Below are positions 26,501-37,927 of a DNA stretch of 64,000 bases, in pieces; within the stretch, counting starts at the first letter, position 1; the number at the start of each line of letters is the position of its first letter. Below the pieces are notes generated by a model, which saw only the letters and a list, made by a program, of their open reading frames with translations, made no database searches and was not told where the DNA came from. The stretch comes from Lytechinus variegatus. Taxonomy: Eukaryota; Echinodermata; Echinoidea; Temnopleuroida; Toxopneustidae. Location of the stretch: contig NC_054758.1 in the NCBI RefSeq assembly GCF_018143015.1, positions 6,683,001 through 6,747,000 on the forward strand. The letters are read 5' to 3'. Position numbers and translations under genes: made by a program.

Positions 26501-28797
26501 ATCAAGTTAGGGCCCCCTATTCCAAACAAGTATTAGGGGCCCTAGTTCCAACATCAAGTCAGCGCCCCCTATTCCAACATCGATTCAGCGCCCCCTAGTT
26601 CCAACATCAGTTTTGCCTCCCTCCCAGTTCCAACAGCAATTGGCATCCTTATCTTCGATCAGAAATTCGACGCCCCACTAGTTCGAACACCAATCCGCCC
26701 CCCTCCTTGTTCGACTATGAATTCGACGCCTAGTTCGAACAATAGTTTGGCGCCCCCTAGTTCACATATCAATTGGGCGCCTCCTAGTTCGAATATCCAT
26801 TCGGCGTTGCCTAATTTAAATAGTCATCTATGGGCCCCTAGTTCAATATGAATTTGGTTCGTAATTCCAACATCAATATGGTACCTCTTAGTTCAAACAT
26901 CAGTGTTGTGCCCTAATTTGTGCACCCCTTCAAACATCAATTCGGGATCCCCTACTTCAAGCAGTAATTCAGCGCCCCCTATATCGAGCATTAATTTGGG
27001 GCGCCTATATTCTATCATTTTTGGCGCCCCCTATTTCGAACATCAACTTGGCACCCCCTAGTTCGGATATCCATTAGGTGCCGCCTGGTTTGAACATCGA
27101 TTTGGCGCCTTCCTAGTAGCAACATCAATGCGACACCCCTAGCTATCACATAAATTTGCTACCCTCTTGTTTGAACAACCCCTTTGCACTTCGAAAACCA
27201 ACTGGGTACCCCCTTGTTCAAACATCAAATCGTGCCCCCCTTGTTCGAATATTAGTATGACGCCCCCTAGTTATCAAATTCGCACATCCTAGTTCAAACA
27301 CCAAATCGTGCCCTCTTGTTCGAACGTCAGTTCGGCGCCTCCTAGTTCTAACATCAATTCGGCGCCCCACTAGTTCAATTATTAATTAAGCACCCTCTAG
27401 TTCCCACATGACTTTACTTCCCTCTTGTTTCGACAACCCTTTGCGCCCCTAGTTCGAGAACAAATTTGGTGCCGCTAGTTCAAACATCAATTCCGGCGCC
27501 CCACCAGTTCCAACATTATTATGACGCCCCTATTTTCCACATGAAATTAATTCCCCTTTTTAACATTTATTTGCGCCCCTGGTTCAAAAACTAATTCGAT
27601 GCCCCTTGTCCAAACATCAAATTGTGTCCCCTTCCCTTGTTTGAACATTAGTATGGTGCCCCTAGTTATCGAATTCGCACCGCCTAGTTCGAGCGTCAGT
27701 TTGGCGCCCCCTAGTTCGGATATCTATTCGACGCCTCCTAGATCGAACATCTCTTGGGGCGCATAAGTTCGATCATCATTTGGTGCCCCATAGTTCAAAT
27801 ATCAATTGGGCGCCCCTAGTTCTGATATTGATTTGGCTTCGCCAAGTTTGAACATCAATTGGCGCTCCCCTAGTTTTAACATCAATTCGGAGCCCCCTAG
27901 TTCCCACATGAATTGACTTCCCTTGTTTTAACAACCCTTTGCGCCCTAGTTCGAAAACCAATTTGGTGCATCCTAGTTCAAACACCAAATCGTGCCCCTC
28001 TTGTTCGAACATCAGTTCGGCGCATCCTAGTTCTAACATCAATTCGGCGCCCCACTATTTCAATTATTAATTTGGCGCCCCCTAGTTTGAAAATTAATAT
28101 GGTTGCCCACGAGCCATCAAATTCGCACCCTTAGTTCGAGCGTCTATTTTGCACCCCTAGTTTGAACATCAATTTGGGACCCCTCGTTCCGACATATTGC
28201 GCCCCCTCCTAGTGTGAACATCAATTTGTGCCCCTACTTCATGCACCTGTTCGGGAGCCTCTACATGTAGTTCTAACATCAAATTAGCGCCCCTAAGTTC
28301 CATCATCATTGGTGCCCCCGAAGTACGAACATCAATACGGCGCCCCCGAAGTCCGAACATCAATTGGCACCCCAGTTCGAATATCAATTCGAAACCCCTT
28401 GTTTGAACATTAAAATGGCTCCCCCTAGGTTGAACATTAGTTTGGCGCTACCCAAGTTATCGATTTGGCACACCCTAGTTTGATATCCCTTCGGTGCGTT
28501 ATAGTTCGAACATAGTTTCGGCGCCCTCCTATTTATACAGTTGTATATTAATTTGGAGCCGGCTAGTTTAAACATCAAGTTAGAGCCCCCTATTCCAAAC
28601 AAGTATTAGGGGCCCCTAGTTCCAACATCAAGTCAGCGCCCCCTATTCTAACATCGATTCAGCGCCCCCTAGTTCCAACATCAGTTTTGCCTCCCTCCCA
28701 GTTCCAACAGCAATTGGCACCCTTATCTTCGATCAGAAATATTCGACGCCCCACTAGTTCGAACATCAATCCGCCCCCCCCCCCTTGTCGACTATGA
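17556..28797. repeat. Higher-order repeat, period ~2.09 kb, five copies plus a partial
   Basis: A distinctive variant unit (GAAAATTAATATGGTTGCCC) marks each copy, at 17,561, 19,660, 21,756, 23,842, 26,021 and 28,089. The spacings are therefore 2,099, 2,096, 2,086, 2,179 and 2,068 bp. Across a copy the order of variant 27-bp units is the same and neighbouring copies look nearly identical by eye, so amplification is recent. The last copy stops near 28,797. Sequence at about 15,830-16,200 and 16,640-16,960 resembles part of the unit but is much more diverged, so it is an older relative. Confidence 0.9.
25037..25181. other. Non-satellite insert inside one higher-order copy
   Basis: Between ACCAACT and TATGACGCCC the fourth copy carries about 143 bp of AT-rich unique sequence (for example TTTATACAATTAATTTAGCC). 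The other copies have about 56 bp of ordinary satellite there. It replaces rather than simply interrupts the satellite. No inverted ends, target duplication or coding sequence are visible. Confidence 0.75.
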
Positions 28798-30103
28798 ATT
28801 CGAACATCAATCCGGTGCCCCCTTGTTTAACTAAAAATTTATCGCCTCCGTAGATCCAACATTAGTTTGGCGCCCCCCAGTTCCAACATAAATTTGTGCC
28901 CTCCTAGTTTGAACATCGATTCGGGTCCCCTTGTTCATACAGTTATTCGGCGCCCCTAGATCGAACATCAATTTGGGACGCCAAAGTTTAATCATCTTTT
29001 GGCGCCTTCTAGTTCGAACATCAATTTTGCGCCCCCTAGTTCTGATATCTATTCGGCGCCTCCTAGATCGAACATCTCTTTGGGGCGCCTAAGTTCGATC
29101 CTCCTTTTGCGCCCCATAATTTGAACATCAATTTGCACCGCCTAGTTTTGATATTGATTTGGCACCGTCAAGTTTTGACATCTATTTGGCGCTCCCCTAG
29201 TTCTAACATCAATTCGGAGCCTGCTAGGTCCCACAATGAATTGACTTCCCCCTTGTTTCAACCACCATTTGCGCCCCTAGTACGAAAACCAATTCGGTGC
29301 CCCTAGTTCAATAATCAAATCGTGCCCCTCTTGTGCGAGCATCAGTTTGGCGCCTCCTGGTTCCAACATCAATTCGGCGCCCCACTAATTCCAACATTAT
29401 TTTGGCGCCCCTAAGTCCCACATGAAGTTAATTCTCCCTTGTTTCAACATTCCTTTGCACCCCTAGCTCGAAAACCAATTCGATGCTTCCTAGTTCAAAC
29501 ATGAAATCATGCCCCCTTGTTTGAACATTAGCATGGTGCCCCTTAGTTATCAAAATCGCACCCCCTAGTTCGAGCGTCAATTTGGCGCCCCCTAGTTTCA
29601 ACATTGATTCGGCGCCCCTTCAAACAATAACCCCCCTAGTTTGAACATTAGTATGGTGCCCCCTAGCTATCAAATTTGCACCCCATAGTTCCAGCTTCAG
29701 TTTGGCGCCCCCTAGTTTGAACATCAATTTGGAGCACCTAGTTCGAACAACAATTCGGCGTCCCCCTAGTTCGAACATCAGTTCAGCGCCCCCTAGTTCC
29801 AACATTAATTCGGCGCCCCTAGTTGTAAAATTAATTTTTGTGCCCCCTATTTTAAACATCAATTTTTGCCCCAATTCCGAACGTCAATTAGGCGCCCTAA
29901 GTTCGATTAACAATTTTATGCCCCCTACTTCGAACATCAATTTGATGCTCCCTAGTTCCAACATCGATTCGGCCCCCTTGATTGGAGGATTAATTTGGTG
30001 CCCAACTTGTTCGAACATCAATTTTTTACCCCCTAATTCGAACATAAATTCGACGCCCAAGTCGGCGCCCGGTCAACATGAAATGGGCGCTTCCACTCAT
30101 TTA

Positions 30104-30405
30104 TTAGATATTCCCCCTCTCTCTCTTCCCCTCTCCTTTTCTCTTTCTTCCCTTTTCTTTCTCTGTATTTTTTCCTCTTACCGCTTCTCATCTGTCTTCT
30201 TTTCCTTTCTTCTTACCTCCCTCTACCTGTCTACCTCTCTCTTTTTTTCTTATCCCCTGACTTAACCCCCTCTTCCTCTCTCTTTTCTTCTCTTCCTTTC
30301 CCCTTTTCATTCCTCTCTTCTCCGCTTTCTTCTTTTTTTCTCTTCCTTCCCCGTCCTCCTCTTTTTAAGGGGAGGGGGGGGGGGGGGCGCAAGCCCCCCC
30401 CCCCA
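30104..30405. repeat. Pyrimidine tract ending in a G-run/C-run hairpin
   Basis: Positions 30,104-30,366 are almost pure C/T (CTCTCTCTTCCCCTCTCC type). They are followed by AAGGGGAGG, a run of about 14 G, the short loop CGCAAG, and about 12 C. The G and C runs can pair as a hairpin, and the G run could form a quadruplex. The tract marks the end of the satellite. Confidence 0.8.
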
Positions 30406-30844
30406 TTGGATCCGTGCCTGATAGGTATAACGTGTATAGTAAGTATGGAGCCTTCAAGGCCAATTTATTTTATTCCAGACATGTCACGGCGTCGGATATC
30501 CGATATGCGTGGCAATGTGATCTTCATGTTATGTGACTGGGGTTTTGAAATTAGGCCTTTCTGGGTTTTCTTTTAACGGGCTACCGAAAATATTCTCAGA
30601 AGCACATCTTTATCGAAACGAGCTTAAATTCATAAAACATAGCTTCATTACTGGTGGGGAGATATTATTCAGCGAGAATGCTGAGGTCACTGTTAACTTA
30701 ATTCGTGTAGTAGTCTATGGGATGATAAGATTAAAGCATTGCTAACATGCTCAAATGTAAGAGTGAAGATAATGTCAGGAATGTGCATGCTCCACATTAT
30801 GATCACACCATGAACACACTCTATCGGATATATTTTGATACAGT

Positions 30845-31156
30845 GGCCTGTATTCGGAAGTCGGGCGTAATTTAAACTCAGATTTAAAGTTGTGGTTTAC
30901 GTATGGAAAGCCAATCGTGACATAAATCGTTAACGGTGGAGATATAATATTCCAGCTCATTTGACCCTCAAATCATTCTCAATTGTCTAGGCCTTTATGA
31001 ATAGATATTTGTCTTCACTATCAACGAACCAGGAAAGAGCAGAGTTAACATAAGAAACATACAATGCAATACAAATTTTGACACTTTTGGCTTCCCATAA
31101 TTTTAGCACAGAGTTGTACCATGGTCTAAGTTAAACCTGACTTCAGAATACGGGCC
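30845..31156. mobile_element. ~310-bp MITE family, copy 1
   Basis: The ends GGCCTGTATTCGGAAGTC and GACTTCAGAATACGGGCC are inverted copies. The interior aligns block by block with 54,060-54,362, sharing TTTAAAGTTGTGGTTTA, CAGCTCATTTG, GACACTTTTGGCTT and ACCATGGTCTAAGTTAAAC. No target-site duplication is evident for this copy. Non-coding, non-autonomous. Confidence 0.85.
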
Positions 31157-31521
31157 CGAGTGTGTTTTTCAAATAGTGATAAGTCGCCAATCTGTGCTCG
31201 ATCTGATCAGAAACAGCGTAATCCCCAAGCCTATTCCATGTTTACTCTCATCCTTGAAACTCATTTGTTAAATATTTATCTCTCTCTCTTCACCTATTTA
31301 CACTTTTTCCTGTTATTAACTTGTAACAGTCTTTATGTTTGCATTAGAAGAATGCCGCCGCACTAATCCCTAATTTATATTCTGCAAATGGCATACCGAA
31401 ATTGTATTGAACCGTTTTGCGGTACAATAAAAAGGTCTTCGTTTGATGTAAAATCCGATATCATATCGATTTTACAAATGTGATTTCATCGAAAAAAAAA
31501 TCTAAAGGTGAAGATCATATG

Positions 31522-32745
31522 TTTGTTTGCTTGTTTGCTTGAAATTTATTTCTGCGTTCAACATGTTCAACATAATACCTCATAATCACTTATTACATAG
31601 ATTTAGACACACGTATCATTTACAATCTCTTTCTGAATATAAAAAAGTATATGAAAATATTATTTAACTCAATTTCAAACGCAGGAGACCGTCGTCATGA
31701 GCGACCTGCTTGATGTTGACGACGGCCTCAAGGTACAAAAAGCGACATGTAAAACTTACACATTTTTTAACAAGAGGTCATGAGGGTGTAGTGCAAGTGC
31801 AAGTGTAGTGCATGTACATTAGAAGAGGAGGGTCAAAATTCATCATTAAAAAAATACAAGTATAGTCAATGGGGCGGATTTGAATACAATGATATTATGT
31901 TGCGCTTCATAGTGGCTTTAAAGGAATAAATTGAGGAACACATTTTTGTAGTTTCGGGTAAATTGTTCCATAAGTCGGGGCCATGGTGTTTAATTGATTT
32001 ATGAGTTATTGATAACTTTGGGTTTGTTAGGTGAAAATTTCCAGAAATACGGGTAGGGTATGTGTGAATTGTACTGTATAGATTAAATAAATTTTGAAAT
32101 GAGGAGGGAAGTTGTTTTTTTTTATTTGAACATAAAAACTGCAGCTTGCATGACATTCAAATCAGAAACCTTCAATGTTTTGAGCTTACAGAATAATGGA
32201 TCAGAATGAGAAAAATAAGACGATCCTGTACAGATATGAAGAGCCCGCTTTTGTAAGGTGAAAATAGGGTTGAGTTTGGTAGTTCCACAATTGGCCCAAA
32301 CAATATTACAATATGTTATGTAAGGAAATACTAGTGTATTGTATAGTAAAAACAGAGTTACTCGTGGTAACATAAACTTTAACTTATTAATAATTCCCAC
32401 GCCTCGAGAAATACATAGTGTAACATGATTTATTTGATTATTCCAAGTTAAATTCTCGTCAATAATGACACCCAGGAATTTCGAACTCTTCTTTTCTTCG
32501 ATTGTATTGTTGTCAATGTTAATATTAAATTGGATTATTATTCAAATGGATATTGTTATGCTTCAAATGTATAAAATGGGGTTTTCTGAATATTGAGAGA
32601 AAGTTTATTGCATTTGAACCATTTCGATTTTTTATTAATTCGGCATTCAAGATATTTTCTAGAGACTTAAGGCTCTTATGAGAATAAAATATGTCATTCG
32701 ACGAGGAATAATGGAGCATGATTAAGACATTTAGTGTCATAGTAA
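31522..32745 (-). mobile_element. 5'-truncated LINE (CR1/L2-like reverse-transcriptase C-terminal half)
   Basis: Read on the minus strand, successive blocks match the second half of a Jockey-supergroup LINE ORF2. They are IFYSHKSLKSLENILN, HFIHLKHNNIHLNN, SKFLGVIIDENLTWNNQI, LLYNTLVFPYITYCNIVW, LQKRALHICT, then TRISGN and GPDLWNNLP. The blocks are spread over three frames, so the copy carries a few small indels and is dead. It loses similarity near the catalytic YADD region at its 5' side. A CAAA-type short tail on the 3' side (about 31,522-31,541) marks the insertion end. Confidence 0.85.
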
Positions 32746-34111
32746 TATTATACCACTAGATTGTAGTCTTTCTATTTTCTATGGTATGTGACCATCTTTG
32801 ATTATAGATCATTTGAAAAAAATAGAGAATTGGTCACTTAAAAAAGGCAATGTAACGAAGTTGTTCTTAAAGCGTTACATACAGGCATTTCAATAAGCGT
32901 TTTATTTTAATTTTTTCTAAAAAGTATAAGAGACGATGTACAAAACCTTATGGAAACCAGGGTCTGTTAAAACGGTCTGGAACTTTTACAGGATTAATTC
33001 TAAACAAAGTCGGATGAATATTCTATCATCGTTATCATTATTGCTTGTATCATTATTATTATTATTATTGTGGTGGTTGTCATTATTTTCTTATGATTAT
33101 CAAAAGCATAGAACTGCTTTATGCGCCATTCAATCGTTAATAAACAAACTACTCCCTGATACAAATATTACAAGACGGGTATCTGATAGAAGTAAGCAGG
33201 AATAACACGTCTGTTTGATGAGATTTTCTCTTTTTATTCTTTTTCAATATGCAGACAGTGGAAGAGACACCCTCATGCTGAACTAGCCACAGACATTCGG
33301 GATTAATTATACAGGATAGTTAGACGTTCAATGCATTCTATCGCGTGAAAAGGGGGAATTAAAACAGCGGGCACATCACACCTCTATCACTGGGCCTCTT
33401 TAATATAAATCATGACGTAAACACTCAGGTGTCATCTCTTAGGTAAACACTGCAACAGACCTGCCATAATTTTTAAGAGCTAATTACCAATTGCATTCGA
33501 GCTCAACGCAAATGGTGACGTTGACCAGCATCAATGGTACCCGAGACGATACAAGCACCAATTACTGATGATTATTTAATAGGATCCCTTTTCGTGAGCT
33601 GTCACTCTTATCAAGTTACGTGCTACTTCTGGGGTTGATGTTACCAACGTTCTTAACAAGCAGAGCCCGATATTAAAGCCGGCAGTTACATATAGAAGTC
33701 ATATTTGGCTGATATTCTACTTGTTATCTGACGAGAGTAAATATCGATAATCATGACCGCGATTCTAGGTAGGCCCGAAAAAATGTCACTCACGTTTCTT
33801 ATTCAAGTTTGTCGTCACACAATGATTATTTTTTTATAGACATGTTAGAGGTGGATATCAGGCATTTCATCGGCAACTGAGAACCAAGAGGACTTTGTAA
33901 CAGGAGAATGGATTTTCATTATGTGTTGAGAGTAAGCAGTTATTATTCTTCAAGTTCTTCGTCAAATTCTAGCTTAAAAATACATTTTGAATGAATGTGT
34001 TCTTTGTCAGTCCAGTGTTACATGAAGGTCACAAATTCGGCACTCGCATGCTTGTGATAAAGTGTTTATTCTGAATCACGTATCCTAAAACAATCGTCGA
34101 ATAGATAAGTC
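32746..34111 (+). other. Upstream region of the class A GPCR
   Basis: There is no other gene here. A short ATT run lies at about 33,050-33,068. A 3' splice-site-like sequence (ATTATTTTTTTATAG) ends at about 33,840, so an untranslated leader exon could run from there into the start codon. I see no clear TATA box or other promoter element that can be assigned. Confidence 0.4.
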
Positions 34112-35335
34112 ATGACGGACTACAACTTTTCAATGTTTGAAAACTTTACTGGTGTTAGCCAAAGCGATTTCTATGAAATTCCACGTTCTGTGCTATGGTA
34201 CGCGACAGTTCCGTTGTTGCTTACCATAATTTCACTTATAACAGTAATCGGAAACGCCTTCGTCATTGCAGCGTTCTTCACGGATAAGAGAATAAGAGAC
34301 AAGCCATCGAATATTCTCATTCTGAATCTCTCATTTACGGATATACTTATCGGATTAATCATTCTGCCAGTTAATATGATATATTCAACCTTGGATGTAT
34401 GGCCCTTTGGTGAAATCGTTTGCAAAGTGTTCTTGGTCTTGGACTACACGCTTTGCATTGTTTCGGTATGGACAGTGGTGTTAATAAGCATGGATAGATA
34501 CTGGTTGGTGAAGAAACAGCTGAAATACGCGAGTTTCCAAACCCATCGTCGCGTAGTCGGATCGCTAGTATGCGTGTGGATTGCGTGCTCAACTTTGTAC
34601 GCATTCGTAGCATTCGGTTGGACCGAAATTGCTAAGGACGTTGCACTTGTTGATTACGCCAAAGACTGCGAACTGCAATTTAGTTATAGTGTTCCGACAA
34701 CACTTTCTGTGAATGCTGTAGAATTTGTTATTCCTTTTGCCATTATAGTTAGCCTTAATGTGGTCCTGTACTTCAACATACGGAAAGGGCCCCAAGGCAT
34801 CGAGAGACGGAGACTGTCAAGAACGAACGGGCAAACGATCCAGTACATCGCGGTTTGTTCGGTGAGGTTACCAAACGATTCTGTCAGGCATCCCCACAGC
34901 ACTGGCACAACCCTGAGGACTTCGGCTTGCGCGACCGAAGAATTCAATACCCCCGATGCCACCGTCACACTGCGTGCGCGCAGTAAGAGAGGTAGATTTA
35001 ACGCCGAGTACAGAAAACAGCTGAACATGCACGCGCAGCACCGGAAAGCTGCGTTCTTCCTTGCCGTTTTCGTCGGAGTGTTCATGTTTTGCTGGCTGCC
35101 GTACCAGTTCACCAGCATCCGGATGGCATTCTGCGGCGAATGTGTTCTGGAGATAACATGGGATCTCACAAATTATCTGCTATGGTGTAACTCTACAATA
35201 AACCCGTTTTTATATGCACTTACGAACCTCAGATTCAGACGGAATTTTCTATATTTATATTATAAATATAATAAACTATGTTGTCCTTGGAAGCGCACAC
35301 TAGAACCCAGTCGACCTGACAGCGAAGGTACCTAG
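34112..35335 (+). CDS. Class A GPCR, biogenic-amine type (histamine H3/muscarinic-like), intronless
   Basis: The 407-residue protein has seven hydrophobic helices and the full set of rhodopsin-family landmarks. These are GN in TM1 (47-48), LNLSFTD in TM2 (D77), Cys104 paired with Cys186, and DRY at 128-130 closing TM3. TM6 has FCWLPY (326-331) and TM7 has NPFLY (364-368). Asp111 in VLDYTLC sits at the position that binds the charged amine in aminergic receptors. The D-Y pair with a following S-V resembles muscarinic and H3 histamine receptors. The third intracellular loop (about 224-310) is basic and shows no conserved motif. N-glycosylation sites occur at N5 and N11. The ORF is continuous from ATG to stop with no intron, common for invertebrate class A receptors. 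The exact ligand cannot be told from sequence. Predicted to act at the plasma membrane through G proteins. Confidence 0.93.
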   Translation: MTDYNFSMFENFTGVSQSDFYEIPRSVLWYATVPLLLTIISLITVIGNAFVIAAFFTDKRIRDKPSNILILNLSFTDILIGLIILPVNMIYSTLDVWPFGEIVCKVFLVLDYTLCIVSVWTVVLISMDRYWLVKKQLKYASFQTHRRVVGSLVCVWIACSTLYAFVAFGWTEIAKDVALVDYAKDCELQFSYSVPTTLSVNAVEFVIPFAIIVSLNVVLYFNIRKGPQGIERRRLSRTNGQTIQYIAVCSVRLPNDSVRHPHSTGTTLRTSACATEEFNTPDATVTLRARSKRGRFNAEYRKQLNMHAQHRKAAFFLAVFVGVFMFCWLPYQFTSIRMAFCGECVLEITWDLTNYLLWCNSTINPFLYALTNLRFRRNFLYLYYKYNKLCCPWKRTLEPSRPDSEGT

Positions 35336-35975
35336 AATTTAAGCTTAAAGCCAAACTTAAATTTTGATCCCCAAATGGGCATATATCACTGTTCTAGTTA
35401 TTTACTACATTGGAATACAATTGTAAATGTATTTTTTAATTTGACATTCAATATTTATTATTGTGCTAAGATGGCAGGGTTGCAACAGAAATTCTGATAT
35501 CTGGATTTGTGTCCCCCCCTCTCTCTCTTTCCTTCTTTAAATGTAAAACAATATCGTTGAAGGGGAATCCTACTTTATTTTCTTTGAGTATTATCATTTT
35601 TTTCTATTATCATTATTATTATAAACGTTAAACTATAAACCATAACTTGTCTTCTGCAATTAACAGCCCTTTGTTTCCTCTGGAAAAAGCGCTATATAAA
35701 TCCAATTATTATTTTTATTATTACGATTATTACTTGGCTTTTCTATGCTTTGTTGACGAAGAGAAGATCGTCCGTTTACTGTTTGATATAAAGAGCGCGT
35801 TGTACTTGTTCCTTTTTTTGGTTGGTTCTGGACGTAAAATGCACAAAGAAAGACTGATGAATGAACATACAACGCATCACTTTAATTATTCAAAATCACG
35901 ATTTGGTAATGTAGAAGGATGGGGTTATAGATACCCCACTTGCCAGTTCACATTGATTGCTACCCATTGCAAGTG
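35336..35975. other. 3' flank of the GPCR with a TATAAAT-(ATT)n repeat
   Basis: The stretch is AT-rich 3' flank. At about 35,683-35,735 the block GAAAAAGCGCTATATAAATC leads into an ATT-type run, an arrangement seen as the end of dispersed repeats in many invertebrate genomes (from memory, not checked). A 110-codon frame (35,647-35,979) crosses this repeat and is not credible as a gene. Confidence 0.45.
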
Positions 35976-36425
35976 TTAAAGGGGTAATCTAGGCTGAAAG
36001 TACATGTAATATGATTTAAACAGACTAAGAAAAATCAGATAAAACACTGACAATGTGATCAAAATCGAAGAAGGAATAAAGAGTTATGACATTTCAAACA
36101 TTTGCATTATTTCATTGAAACGCTTGTATTCAATGAACAAGCTGATGACATCATATCCCCACTTGTTCTTTTGTATTTCATTACATGAAATTATGTTACT
36201 TCAAATGCTTCCTCCAAGAACTAAACAAAATTTTGGATTGACAACGTTTAATACTGCAACTTATTTTATCATAAGTGAGACATAATCGCACATAATATAC
36301 ATAAAATGAAATGATTAAGATTTCATGTAATAACAAAAGACAAACGAAAGTGGGGATGTGACATCATCAACCCATCTAATGAATATTCATAACGACATGC
36401 ATTAATTTGCATGATTGTAATTAGA
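35976..36425. mobile_element. Second MITE-like family, copy 2
   Basis: The start TTAAAGGGGTAATCTAGGCT and internal blocks (GACATTTCAAACATTTGCAT, CAATGAACAAGCTGATGACA, TGCAACTTATTTTAT, CTAATGAATATTCAT) follow the same order as the copy at 5,437-5,973. The right end is not clear. Non-coding. Confidence 0.6.
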
Positions 36426-37715
36426 TCTTTAATTCACGCACACAAACCCTTCGACTCATGCATACATAGGCCACTAAGATGTTTTGCGATACGCATCTCA
36501 CCATTGAACACAACAGTAATTCCTAGCAATAAGCGGCACATAACAGTTGCTAGTAAATTGGCCTATCGTTTATTTCAGTTATTTTCAAAAAAAATCTTAC
36601 CAAAACCCCATTTTTAGGTATACTAGTTTTGAAATGAGCAGATGTGAGATTGCGTTTTCAATCTTATTATGAATTGAAATAAAATTATTTTATATAGATA
36701 TATATTGGCATTTACTATGTCTAAAAATTAATTTCAATCCATTGAGGTATACCATAAGGTGCAGTATAGGAATGGTAATATATCAATGTACTCTGTGAAT
36801 GTACAAAAAAAAACTCGCGTTGAGAGATCAAATGTAAATTATTTAATGTTGCACTAAAACATAAAGCATATTATGTCCTATGGTTCTATATTATTAAAAT
36901 CATTAGTACTGACAAAACCAGAATATGATACCTCGAGCTTATTTGTTACTTGATTTTTATTTATAGTTTATAGAAATATTGTTAAAAGCTGAAAAGTTGA
37001 TATGTTGATCGCCCTTATAAACATGACAAATACTGGTAGACATATCGATGATGTTTAGCCTTCGCAAAGAAGGGCATGAACGTGACGTGCTTTTCGTAAG
37101 ATATATATTTGTACAAGGACTTAACACCCTCTAGTGCAGTGCTGCTCTTGTGCATCATTGAAAGACGGATCTCTTGACGAAAGAAAGTACGAGTAAAAAT
37201 GTGAAAAGTAAATGTTTCGTTAGAATATTGGTAAAGAAAATTAGATTTTTGTTGTGTATCTTTTTGTTTTTGGAGGAATTATGGTGACTTTATTTATCTT
37301 ATTGAACTTGAACATTACCCGATTGATAAAGAAATCTTATATGATCCCCGATGTACTGTCGTTTCACATGACTGAAGTGTGGCTGAGATGTAGAAATCAG
37401 CGCCCTGTCTTACAAAACGTTGCGATCGATCCGATCAACCATAACTATGGATGGCCAGCAACTTCAACATCTAAAATTGAAGTTTGTTCAAAATATTTCC
37501 CCGATATATAGTGTACATTCATATATTTACCAATCTGTGTGATTCTCTTTGTTTACTAGGGAGATTGTGCAAATTTCTTGTACAAAAAAAACTTATGGTA
37601 TGGATGGATTTCCATACAATTGAGATTGATTGGATCAATCGTTACTCTTTGTAAGAAAGGGCCCTGTACTCCCAACTCCCTGCAGAAATTTTGAAATATC
37701 AAACATGTCAAACAG
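36426..37715. other. Intergenic, no gene seen
   Basis: AT-rich sequence with no recognised gene or repeat. An 85-codon frame at 37,254-37,511 begins with a hydrophobic stretch but has no recognisable family and is not called. Confidence 0.5.
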
Positions 37716-37927
37716 AGCGTGTTTCACAGTAAAAAAGCAGCACGTTGTTTAAGCCTGTCACTCTAACAACAGGTTGTTTTGTAATTGTTTAAACTTTTTA
37801 AACAACTTGTTTATAAAGTTTGAACAGTTGTTTAAAAAGTCTAAACATTTGTTTAGAAATTGTAAACAGAAGTTATTAGAGTGACGGGCTTAAACAACGT
37901 GCTTAATATTTTAAACAGCGTTTTTAC
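37716..37927. mobile_element. MITE-like element with GCACGTTGTTTAAGCC ends
   Basis: Left block GCACGTTGTTTAAGCC then GTCACTCTAA is matched by the reverse complement on the right (TTAGAGTGAC then GGCTTAAACAACGTGC). The interior is a series of TTTAAACA-type motifs in both orientations. It is about 210 bp and non-coding. The outer boundaries are fuzzy. Confidence 0.75.

Larger units (their letters stand above)
15001..30080. repeat. 15-kb minisatellite array, ~27-bp degenerate unit
   Basis: The unit is close to GCCCCCTAGTTCGAACATCA followed by ATTYGGC, about 27 bp, repeated more than 500 times with substitutions and small indels. It contains two short palindromes, TTCGAA and GGCGCC, and the plus strand is C-rich and G-poor. 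Because the unit length is close to 27 (a multiple of 3), the minus strand gives many chance open frames with nine-residue repeats such as ELGGAELMF. None extends past about 140 codons and they change frame, so I do not treat them as genes. The flanks 15,001-17,555 and 28,798-30,080 are monomeric and diverged; the centre is a higher-order array. Confidence 0.95.

Noticed and set aside
14901-29874. Dozens of minus-strand frames of 60-140 codons with nine-residue repeats (ELGGAELMF type) in the satellite
   Set aside because: The unit is about 27 bp, so one strand stays open by chance. Frames shift with each indel, starts and stops are scattered, and there is no single long frame or splice structure.
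15001-30080. Possible CRISPR-like or pol III promoter array because each unit contains GTTCGAAC, similar to a tRNA B box
   Set aside because: The units are contiguous with no spacers, the genome is eukaryotic, and the motif lacks the final C of the B-box consensus in both orientations.
35647-35979. 110-codon plus-strand frame after the class A GPCR
   Set aside because: It crosses a TATAAAT-(ATT)n repeat that accounts for much of the frame.
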